Assembly: GCF_018991925.1 (NCBI RefSeq)
Contig: NW_024754732.1
Span: 879,001-943,000 of the forward strand
DNA: 64,000 nt
Reading direction: 5' to 3'
Source of the DNA: Homarus americanus
Lineage: Eukaryota > Arthropoda > Malacostraca > Decapoda > Nephropidae
Shown here: positions 12,243 through 24,200 of the stretch, piece by piece
How the letters are laid out: each line of letters begins with the position of its first letter
Position numbering within the stretch: position 1 is the stretch's first letter
Program-made: the position numbers and the translations under genes
Notes under the pieces: generated by a model
What the model was told of the DNA's origin: nothing
The model's database searches: none
The model's input: the letters and a program-made list of their open reading frames with translations, nothing else

Positions 12243-15200
12243 CTGTAAAGTATAAATAGCGCTAATTATTATGAACAAGTCAGGTGGTTATGTTATCGTG
12301 GCAATAAGATTAGAGTTTGGGGTTTGGTTGTTGGCAGACCTGGCCACAGAAAGCACTTACAGGGTGACATGACAGAATTTATAATTCTATTAGTTGTACA
12401 ATTTGAAGCAAAGTTTATTTTAAGTATCTGAATTTTGCTTCAGTTTGCACAATTTTAGCACTTCACTTGACTAATGTACCATAACTTTATATGTGATTTA
12501 GTTCTATATACATAGATATGTTTTAGATATGTTTACTTACAAATAAATTACCTAAATGAAAAATGTTCAGTTACCTGAGATATTTTTCAAAAAGTTCATC
12601 TTCTAATGCCATCTTATAAACTAAACTGTTCCATTCCTGAGGAAGCAAGTTCCTCATGTTATATGCTCTCTGAGCTGAGTATAACTGGTACCATCTTGGG
12701 ACTCCATCTCTGTTGGCTTCATCTAAGTTCATGACCCACGTCTCATGATCCATCACAAGCTGTTGACAAAAGTAAAGCAAATTGCCGGCTTCTGCCATCA
12801 TGTCTAATCCGAAGCTGTTACATAATCCCTTTATGTCCACTGTCAGTTAATGATGACCTGACCTAATGGGAAGTAGACAAAATAGGAGTAGATGGACTGG
12901 GATATTACCAAATTACCTTCATCATCAATTCTAAGTCTCTGATCTTGAACCTAACCAAATAAAACCATTGTATTCAACACTTAAAGTGACCATCATCAGT
13001 GGAATTTAGTTGTAAAGACAGAGGGCATCATCAGTGGATATTTCATGTTCCTTACTTTCCATTTTTGCACATATGGGGCAGAGTAGGGAATTCTTAGCCA
13101 CCACTTAGGGTTACCGTAAAGTACTCTAATGACTGAAAATAAATACATACAAACACCTTTGATACTGTCTTCTCCCTCTTAAAATCTGTACAGTCATGTT
13201 ATTACAGATAAACACCTTGAAGAACAGCAACTCCTCTTTCACATCCAAAATGGCTCCTGGTCATTTCTCTGAAACCTTTAGCAAATCTTGTTGCTCTAGA
13301 TATTATTAGTTATTCTAACATGGTCTGACACAGTGGCATACCCAGAAATATACTGGGGGGGGAGGCAAACTTTGTACAAAACTTACCGGGGTATTGTTGA
13401 AATATGATATAATTAATATCTTTCTGTATGTTCATGATGAGCTAACCATTCAATTAGTGATATTATTTTTATTTCGTTATCGTTATTGCTTTTTCTTATC
13501 TTATTACTGTACCAACCTTTCGTGATCCTGTGTAGTCTCCCTCAATGGTGTATATTCTGTAGCCAGGATTAAGCTTGTAATATGATGTGACAGACGGTCC
13601 GATGTAAGCAATATTTGTCACACGATGGCGATTATATTCATCGTAGAAAAGTTCAAATTCATCATAATGGGTATGTCCAAAAAACTGGGCAGTAATTGTA
13701 GATTCAAACCTGAAAATTTGGGATATTATTATATACATTTATGAGGTATGCGATCTATTTAACTCGCCTCCAACCACAGCTAATCCTTTATGAAGTCTTT
13801 CACTACACTTTAGGATGACAGCCACTGGGTGAAAAGTGGTTGGGTTTAGCCTTGTAATGAAGTTCGTAAAAAAGGAGAGACCAACTGCCTGAATGACTAG
13901 TAAGTCGAGAAGTGGTAAAAATGATAAATTAAAGGGCAAGACTTGCAGAAATAACAATAAGTGATAAAAGTTCTGCATTGTAAGCAGATAAAAAATCTAA
14001 TCTGGTAGCACAGTACAGACATATTGAGAAAAGGAATACTGATATGGATGGTAAGAGACTCGAATACCAAGAAGAATAAGATGGAATGATGGGGTGAAGG
14101 GTGTTACTATACCAGTGAGGGTAATTTATATTCAGAAAACAGCTGTGTGCTTGTCTGAGTGGAGAGCAAGACATTAAATTGTTTTTTAGGGAAGGATGTC
14201 CAGCTGATGGATGCTGCTGGCTTGCATAAAGTAACAAGGATAAACTAAATCTGCGGTCTTGTTGATGAAGTACAGTACTGTAATAACGCATCTTTTATTA
14301 CAGTAAGAATGAATAATAATGATGAAAGGGAAAACGTGTGTGCATTATGTGTTCTTGTGTTCATTAACATAAATTAAACAAGAAAAAATAAATATCTTAT
14401 TATGTGTTCTTGTGTTCATTAACATAAATTAAACAAGAAAAAATAAATATCTTTTCTTACTGTATCAATTAACATTGCATACTGACGTTAAAACAAAATT
14501 TTCATCAGCAACTATACTGATGCAAGTCTAACCAATGCCTGTATACTGTACTGTGGGTTGCATTATACCTTGTTAACAGGGTCCTTTGACTTTGTAAATG
14601 GGAGGCAGTCCATAATTGTTTTTTCGTTGCAAACTTCATAAATTACACAAATATCTTAATTAAAGCTTTATGTCATCATCACCCTCATCATTATCATCAT
14701 CCTACCAATAATAACACAAAAATGTACAGAACTGATATAAATGTTTTACTAATAGTACATCTAAAATACTGACAGAATAATGTCTGTCTATACCTGTTAA
14801 TAATAGTGTAGTAGTTATGGCTCCAGACTTTGAGACAGTCATGGTGGCCAGGGGGGATGTGACCTAATATGTGGACCTTCTCTCCTCTGTCTTCTGCCCC
14901 TTGTAGTTCATAGATGAACCACTGGAGCTCCTGTGCCGGGTCAGTTGAGTTTAGAAGAAGCCACCTGGGAACATGATTAACATAGAACATCTTTATTTAT
15001 GATTGATTCTGAAACATGAACTAAAATGTTGCTTGAGATTAGAACAGGTTAAAGTAAATATACTCCCAATACAAACTACATAATTATGATAGCACAGGCA
15101 GGGTAAGGTGTTTATAATATACTAATGGTAGCCCCTCATGTAATGAGGATGGCCAGCCCAAGGGCCAACTAGGCCTAAATTTATTTAAGGTGTAGAAGCT

Positions 15201-18200
15201 GTCACCAACACAACAACCACACCCTAAGTTAACGAGTTGTATGACCCAGTGTCAAGGAATAGTCTGAGAAGACTGGACAACTCACCAACTGCACTGCTAA
15301 CCATTACCTTGGAACACGATCCACAAATCGATTAACATCCAGGTCCCCAATTACTGTTGGGTAGACAGAGGCAAATGGCATAAAGAAATTTGTCCATAGT
15401 TTTCCCCTGCCTGGGGATCAAACACGGGTCTGCTCGCTTGCGAGGCGAGCCTGTTGACCATTACATTATAGGTCGCCATAAGATGTTTATATACCCACTG
15501 TGATATCCCCAGTCAAGATGTGGCAGCAGCATCACAGTAGTAGAGGTGAGTGGGGATTCGACTAATGTCTCATGGATTGCGCTGCCAGTCATCCCTTGCA
15601 GTCGTCTATGGTTATGGATTCATGCATGATACGTATCTTGACTGGGGATATCACAGGGGTACAGAAACACCATATCCTGACTGTACCATGGTAAATGTTA
15701 ATTCCACGACTGTATTTTACAGTAATTTTGGTGGATCTCCGTTGCTGTGTTTGTTTTGATTTCAAATGTAGAATATAAACCGAGTTTGAGAGTAAGGTAA
15801 AAAAAAAAAGTTTGGAACCCACTTATCAAGCAGACTTAATAAAGATAAGCCTCCAAAATCTAACCTAACCTGATCCAAATTATCCTTGAATCATTAGCTT
15901 ATGGGCTAGTGAAGGGTTGGTTGGTTCTTATGGTCAGCTTCATAAATAATTTTCACACTTGTTCCTTGTCTCCCTCCCCCATCAGATCTGTTTTCTATCC
16001 AAGCTGTGTATCAGTAAGGTTCCCATCAGAGAGTATCAAGGACTAAAGAGGTAAAGATAATTGGATATTTATCAGCACCACTACAGTGAAATATCTATTT
16101 AATGGACTATGTGGAGAGGAAAGTACTTCATATCGAGGGTCCACTAGATGTGAAACTTCCATCTAACGGATTATATGGACAGAGAAGATCGTTATATGGA
16201 GGTTTCACTGTACCATACTTACCAGTTTTTATTATTGCAGTAATTCATGTTGAGTGAAATTATCCTGAAGCCTGGTCTGACAAGGACAGAATAGAAGGCT
16301 CCTTTTCTCACTGTTGGGGAGGTACTCTGTGGTAGCCATCGTTGCCACTGGTGATCCAATTCATCATACAGCCAGCTAACACCATAGTCTCCCATGATGA
16401 AAGGTGGAGGAAAACTGAGGGTATGGCAGAAAGTTCTCTTATAAATTGATGTAAACTTTTCAAAAGGTTTAAATTTTTATCACCTAAGTCCTGTACAATA
16501 AACAGTATATACTTCAGAGAAAATATATATTAATGAGTGACTAACAGCAAGTTTTTTTTTTGTATCTGTTGTAAAAAAGACAAAACAAGAAAAAATATTA
16601 ACTTCACAAAGGTACTATTTTCAGATTTTACTTCCATTTACAATTTTCTAATAAAAGTCAACCTTCCTTTTTCTCACCTGTTTACTGGAGCTGCTTCATG
16701 GTTGCCAAGAGCTGGGAAGATTGGTGTATAAGGAAAATAATCCACCAGTTGTTGAACAGTTGCTCTCACTACATTCAGATTACTCTCTCTGGTCTGATTC
16801 CAAATGTCATGAGGGGGTAAATCGCCCGTCCAGATGATATAGTCAATGTCCTGGTAGTGAGCACATAAATATTAATTCTCATTCATATTTTCAAATTTTA
16901 TTAGGATATACTGTACAGTCAACTACTAAAATCCATTCGCCTTTCCCCCTGAACCACAAACCTCGAGATTCAGACTCGTGAACCCAAAGTAGTAGACTGA
17001 TACATTATTCTGTCCATAAATGCTTAGGATTCACGGCGTCTAGATCTTCAGGCTCATGGTTCAGGAGGAGAGATGAACGGATATTAGTAGTTACGGGTAA
17101 CTGTACAAGCAACAATTACACCTTTAAGTATTAACCCCTTGTGTATGAGGGTCCCCTTGTACTGAATAAAATATTAACAATGGTGTCCCTGTAGTGAGGG
17201 GTTTAAGTCCAAGAACTGTAGAGTAAACTATGCAACTTCATTATTACTGTAATGTATTGCCCAAAGTCACTTCACACAACCCAGCATCTCACATCAACAA
17301 TAGTGTACAGGAAGTTCCTAAGTTACGACCGTCCCACTTACGATTAATTATCTGAAATTAAAATCCCATTTTTTAACATTATTATCATTAATCTGTTTTG
17401 TTTAACATCACTTTATTTTCATTATTTGTTATGTATAGGATATTATTTTTCTTTGGTATGGGCAAGGTTGTGCTTTAACCTAAACTATGGAATTAACTCT
17501 GTTCTGACTTACCAACAAGTCAACTTACAATATAGGGTCCAGGAACTTATTCTTGTCGTAAGTCAGGGACTGCCTGTACTTTCAACCTTAAAACAATTTG
17601 ACACTAAGCGCTGCATCTATTTATCTGGCGGTATTTACTAATACTTACAGGATGTAAATAGGCAATATTGTCTAGCATGCTTTCTATGGTTCTCAGAGGT
17701 GTGTCACACTTTCTGAAGTCTCCCCACAACCCAGCCCTCTTATCTGGAGACTTGACGGGACCAGAATTAGCCCGGCAACATAATGGTTCACCACAGTCAG
17801 CGTTAGATCCTTCTCTGTACTCAGGGTCAAAATGTGTATCAGAGAGGTGAAGAACCTTGAGGGTCGGCATCCCTTCCTGATGAATAAATAGGGAACATGT
17901 ACTTTTGTGACACACAAAAGGCTAAATTTGTTTTAAAAATATAGAGCAAAATATTTAAGGCAATAATGAACAAAGAGCAAATATTGGTGTAAGAAATTTC
18001 ATCTTTGCTTGACACCAATGATGTCTTTTGCTGCAATTCTAATGTGATAATAGTTATGCTGTGAAAGACTGATATTTACTATAATCTTGCTGCCTACAAA
18101 AGTTTGTTTTTAATTTTTTCCAACTATGATCATTAAAGTACAGTTGATCAATAAACTGCCCTTACAAAATTGTGTTAGACAAAATGACACAATGGACAAA

Positions 18201-21200
18201 GGATTTTGGAAACCTTACCAAGACAACAGGAGTTTCAGTGTTCAAGTAAAGAAAAAATTATGAAATTCATTGTCCCCCCATGTACAGATAGATTTTTGTT
18301 GTGCTGTATATGAATCATGTTCCATGTGACTTACTGGAGGTGGCTCAGGTCGGGGTACTGGAGGCTTGGGTATAGGTGGCAAGGCTACATGCCAGTCATG
18401 GTAAGGGTTATAAGGGGTGCCGCAAATATCACCGATGACAAATCCACATATTTCGTCTGGACTCATGACTAACTTTTCTATCACATAAACAACTTCATCC
18501 TGAAAAATATCTTATTTGTTTTAGTTCCTAGAGAGCGAGGACATGGAATCGACGACAAATTACTAATTAAAGAAAATACAACAAAACAGCGTAATGTATT
18601 AGGTCAGAGAATGATGTGTTAAGTTCAGGAAGACATCAACGAATAATTTGATAGTTTTTATAACTGCAGTTTTGTTTTGTTTTTCATGTACAGCTTCATG
18701 CAATATTCTCTAACAGTACAGTACAGGCAGTACCAATTTACTATGATATAAGTACAGGTATGTGAAATACTGTATACCATCATACAATGTCTAGTTACAT
18801 GTTGTCAGGCAATCCACTGAGACTTACTGCCATTAAGTAGATGATACCCATACACACACGAGGGGTCTCAATCTTGAAAGACATGCACAGCTTAGAGGCG
18901 GCCTTGATGATGTCTTCTCTCGTTTTACCGTTCTGAACGTAGTGTTGCAGGAGACCCACACCTTAACAGAAAGCAATGTATCAATTGTTGTGACAGAAAC
19001 AAATTAACCAGAAACTTCAAAGTAAATTATTACCGTCAGACCTCCAAATAATGGACTTCTCTCTCCGTATAATTCGTGAGATGGGGGGTTTCACATCTAA
19101 TGGACCCTCGATTTAACAGACTTTCATCTCTATAAAGTTCGTTAGATGGAGGTTTCACATCTAACAGACCTTCACTATAACAGACTTTCCTCTCCGTGTT
19201 GTGATAAATGAGTCTCACTAAGTAAGTTGCTTTTCAGTCTCCTTCACAGTTACCCAAGTTTTTATTTTATTTTGTGTGTGTGTGTGTTTTTATACTCTTA
19301 CCGGCTTTACAAGCATTACAGGACATGCTCGACATAATAGAAGTCTCAATCTCCTTAACCACTTGCTCAAAGTCGAGGAATCTTCCCAAGTTGGACAGAA
19401 ACTTGGGTAAGCGACTTTCTCCCAATAAGCGACCCTCACGTTTGCTGATGCGTTCTAGCTCATTGTCTATCTCCAAGCGTAATGCAGTGTAGTTCAGCCT
19501 GAAAATGAGTCATTATTTATATAAATCAAGGTTATAATCATATGGTAAGGGATCATATAGAACAAAGGTCAGACAATGGCTTAATGAGACACTGAGGTCT
19601 TGATAGACTCTGTAATATAAGAGACCACATGCCTAGGGGAGCTAACTGTTGAGGCAAAAATATCCCACATTAAAACTCAGAATATCAGGAATTTAAACAT
19701 GCAGCCTTTTTGTATGATGCAGAACACAAACTGCATTTTATATACAATCAACCCTCACTTTACGCGGTCCCACATTCCGCATTTCCACGTTTACGCGGTA
19801 CCCTGACGGAACCCAGGATGCTCACATTCCGCGGTGCGTGTACCCCTTTACGCGGAGAGTGTCCGGCTCGACGCTATTTTTAGATTCGCCCCACCCGCCT
19901 GCTCCCGCCTCCTCCCTCCTCCGCCTCCGCCTGGGCAAGCCGCGCGGTAAGGTTGCGCAGTGCATGTCTCTGTTGCGTTATCAGTGACGTCATATGATGT
20001 ATCGGACTGTGATTGGCCATGCATCCCTACCTCCCTCCGCTGCTAGCTGTAATTGGTTTAAAGTAATATGACGTGTCCACCCGGGGGAGGGAGGGAGGGA
20101 GGAAAGATGACGCTTGACCTAGCCACTGCAGTTTCATCCCTCCAGGCCACACCGTGTAATCGTGCATCCATTGTTCTGTAAAATGGCTTCCGCCGGACCA
20201 CCGCCCCCAGAGAGAAACCTTTCCTTGCCTGGACCCAGCCGCCCTAAGCCCAAGAAGACACGACGTTCCTTAAGCTACGAGGTGAAGTACAAGATCATCC
20301 AAGAGTTAGAGAAAGGAACAAGACAAGTTGATTTGGCGCGCCAGCATGGTGTGAACGAATCTACGATCCGGACGATAAAGAAGGATGCAGCCAAAATAAA
20401 GGAGCACATGAAGATCACAAAGTCTACAGGTGCTTCTATGATCAAGTATTTCCACAACCAGGTGCTTCTCAAGACGGAAAAATTACTTGTGAGCTACTTG
20501 GTGCGTCAGGCGCGACGGAACATGGCGGTCGACACGTGCTCTGTTAAGGAGTACGCACGTGAACTGTATGCTGCAGTGTCACGAAAGATGGGAATTACAG
20601 AGCCCAAACCCTTTAATGCTTCCTCTGGGTGGTTACAGAGGTTTAAGATGCGGAACAAGATCACCAATATAAACATTGGTGGTGAAGAAGCTAGTGCTGA
20701 CCGTGCTGCGGCTAGGGAATTTCCTCCGTTTTTACGTGAGATTATGGAGGAAGGACAGTACACCGACGACCAGGTGTTTAACATGGACGAATCTGGTCTT
20801 TTTTGGAAAAAGCTACCTTCCAAGACCTTCGTTGTGAAGAATGCCAGCAAGATTCGGGGCCGGAAGATGCAGAAGGAGCGCATCACCGTCCTGTTTACCA
20901 CCAATGCCTCCGGTACCTGTAAGCTCAAGTTATCGGTGATCCACACAGCCCGCAAGCCGCACGCCTACAAGAGCATGGACATGACCAAGCTAAATGTCCA
21001 CTGGCTGACCGCACGTAAGGCGTGGATGTTCTCTACACTGTCCCTCTCCTGGTTTGATGATTGTTTCGTTCCCGATGTAAAGAAATTCTGTGAGCAATAG
21101 AATGTGCCATTCAAGATTTTGTTGCTGCTGGACAATGCGCCAGGACACCCGCCCCTACTGTTAGATCGTCACCCCAACGTAAAAGTGGTCTTCCTTCCTC

Positions 21201-24200
21201 CCAACACTACGTCTATATTACAGCCCATGGACCAAGAGTTAATCTGTAATGTAAAAGCTGCATTCTCAACAAAAAAATTCAAGCTCCTGAACGACTACAT
21301 CAACACCAGGGAAGAGTTGCGTAACCTGAGTGACACCACCACCGATAGCAAGAGCGAAGACGACGAGGATCAACAGTTGGCAGAGCAAAAAATACTTTTC
21401 AAACAATTCTGGAGAATATTCAACATCAAGAAAGCTGTGGACTTCTTGGTGGAGGCATGGGATCAGCTGTCTGTAGCAACTGTTCGTCACGCATGGAGAC
21501 ATGTGTTGCAAGGCATTCCGGGCGTAAGGCAGAGTCAATCTGTGACTGGTGAGGTTCAGGCTGTTGCAGTAGCAGTGGACCTTGCCAGAGAAGCTGCGCA
21601 GAGTGTTACAGCTGCAGGCTTCTCCGAGACCACCAACGACAACATCCTGGAGGTGATAAGGGATCCTGATGTGACTACCGACGAGATGGTAGATGATGAT
21701 GACGTCAGTGAAGAGGCAGGTGGTGCGTCATCCCAAGAAGAACACTGCTTATCTCATAGTAATGTTAGGGGGTGCCATCGAGTGTGTTGAGAAAATCAAG
21801 CTCCTCCTTTCCGACGACCCTGACACAAACAGGTATGAAATCTTCACTACCCAGCTGTTGCAGACTATGGAGCCCTACTTCAAGGTTTATCACGACAACA
21901 TAAACACCAGCCGTCAGCAAAGCGTAACAGAGTTCTTTGCCCGCAACCCACCACAGCCAGCCCAAGCCAGTGATAGTGACAGAGGTAGAGACAGTGAAGA
22001 TGACTTTGAGGGATTTGTCAGGAAGGCCCTGACAAGTGTGGATGACAGTGATGGTGACTCACCTGAGGGCCAGTAGCCTGCCCTCTGCCTCGGAACCAGC
22101 CTCCATCCCCGTATGCCGACCCATCTCTTCTACTAATGTAAGTGTTCAACCTAACTTTTAGTTTTCCTAACCTAACCTTTATTTTTCCTAACTTAACCTT
22201 TATTTTTCCTAACCTAACCTCTTCTATATTTATTGTTTGTGCATACCATCATAAAGTTAAGATAAAATTTTTACTACAACATAGTTGTGTGTCGTCAAAA
22301 AGTGGAATTTGGGGGTCGGCCCGGTCTCTATTTCAATTAATCCCATATGTTATGTTGTTCACTTTATGCGTTTCTCACTTTCTGCAGTACCCTGTGGGTT
22401 ATAGTAACCACGTAAAGTGAGGGTTGACTACTGTATATTATATCAATTGGCCATCTACCTAAGGACATGTTTTAAGATTTTTAAATGAAGATTTTCTAAT
22501 TCCTTATATATTAAATAATATAAACACGCCAGTTTGACCACTCTTTCACACTGATAATGGGGAGTTATGTTTCTTTTTTCTTTTTTACGGGGATTACCCG
22601 GTAGCCCACCCGGGCACAGGTCACTGACCCACACCGGGGTTCTGGGAGGGCGAAAATGTAATAATAATAATAACAATAATAATAATAATTGGTTCATAGT
22701 AAATAAAATTTACAATAAAAAATACAAAATTAATGCTCTTAAGTTCCTTTGATTTAGTGGGCCACAGTTTGGGGATCTCTAGATACACCCGGCAATAAGT
22801 AAGTCCCCTCCCTTTAATTTAATTTTACACCACTTGGACTCTCCAAAAGCATCCTCTCCCTGAACCCTCGCCTGGCTGGCTCTAAGGTCTTGCCTAGCAT
22901 AGATAACCACATTCCTCTTGCAAGTTTCTTGAGAAAGGTTCGTAAATGAGTCATATCCAGCAATACTGAACTCATATTCCTCTGGGTCGGTTCTCCTGTT
23001 CTTGTACAACAGTTCTACAATTCCCACAATATCTGGTTGGTGTACCTTCAGTAGTGTTTCAAATTCCTCTCTTTTATCAAGGAACATGTCAGTATTAGTG
23101 TACAGTATAGTTTGCATTTACGCGGTCAATTGAACCCGTGGAGGCCCGTGTAAAACGAGAAACGCGTAAATGAAATAACAGAACATATGTGATTAATTGA
23201 AATACAGACTGGGCCGACCCCCAAACTCCACTTTTTCCGACACAATACGTAGGTTGTAGTAAAAATAACATCTTAATTTTATGATGGTATGCACACACAA
23301 TGAATAATTAAGAGAAATATCAATAATATTAGGTTTTTTAAACTTACGTTAGTAGAAAAGCTGGGTCAGCACATGTGGATGGCGGCTGGTTCTGAGGCAG
23401 AGGGCAGATTAGTTTCCCTCCGGTGAATCACTCTCACTTTCACTACTCACAGAGGTTTGCAGGGCCTCCCAGACAAACCCCTCAAAGTCCATGTCCTCAC
23501 TGTCAATATCACTATCACTGACTTGGGCTAGCTGTGGTTGTGGTGGGTTGCGGGCGAGGAAGTCCTCAATACTACGTTGACGACTAGCATTGATGTTGTC
23601 GAGATAGATCTGGATATACAGCTCCATAACTTTCGTCAGATGGTTATTAGACGCTTCATACCGATGTTTGTCTGGGTCGTTGTCAAGGATGAACTTAATT
23701 TTCTCCCCCAACTCGATGATTTCCTTCACATTATCATGGCTTGGTGCAGGTAATTCAATGTTTTTCTCTGGTGGGGGGGGGGGGGTCCCACAGAAGCCAT
23801 TGTGAGTTGTGAGGGGAATAGCGGGCACAAGAGAGAACTGTATACACGGACTGAGAACAATGAGACAGGCCCTGCTAGGTCAGCGACTTCTACCCTCTGG
23901 TGGCAGGGCACGTCATGTTACATTAGACCAATCACAGCTAGCGGCGGAGGGAGATAAGAATGCGTGGCCCAATCACAGTCCGATACGTCATATGACGTCA
24001 GCGATAACGTAAGAGCGGCCTAATGCGCACCACTCATCGCGCCGCTTCCCGCGTATGGTCAAGAATGGACCGCGTGGGTAAAAAATGGGGCGGCGGTCTG
24101 GACCTCTCCAGCCTCTCGCCTCGTAAATGACCAAATTTACAGCGTAATTAAAGCATTTTCATTCTGGCAAGGCACCACATAAATGACCAAACGCGTAAAC

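Noticed and set aside
13331..13380. hAT-like end CAGTGGCATACCCAG near SMPD1 exon 12
   Set aside because: Only one end is present; without a partner or target duplication an element cannot be delimited.
13739..14291. Minus-strand frames of 79 and 120 codons in an SMPD1 intron
   Set aside because: Serine/leucine-rich chance frames without domain, splice sites or homologous copy.
17668..17850. Plus-strand frame opposite SMPD1 exon 8
   Set aside because: It is the antisense shadow of a conserved exon.
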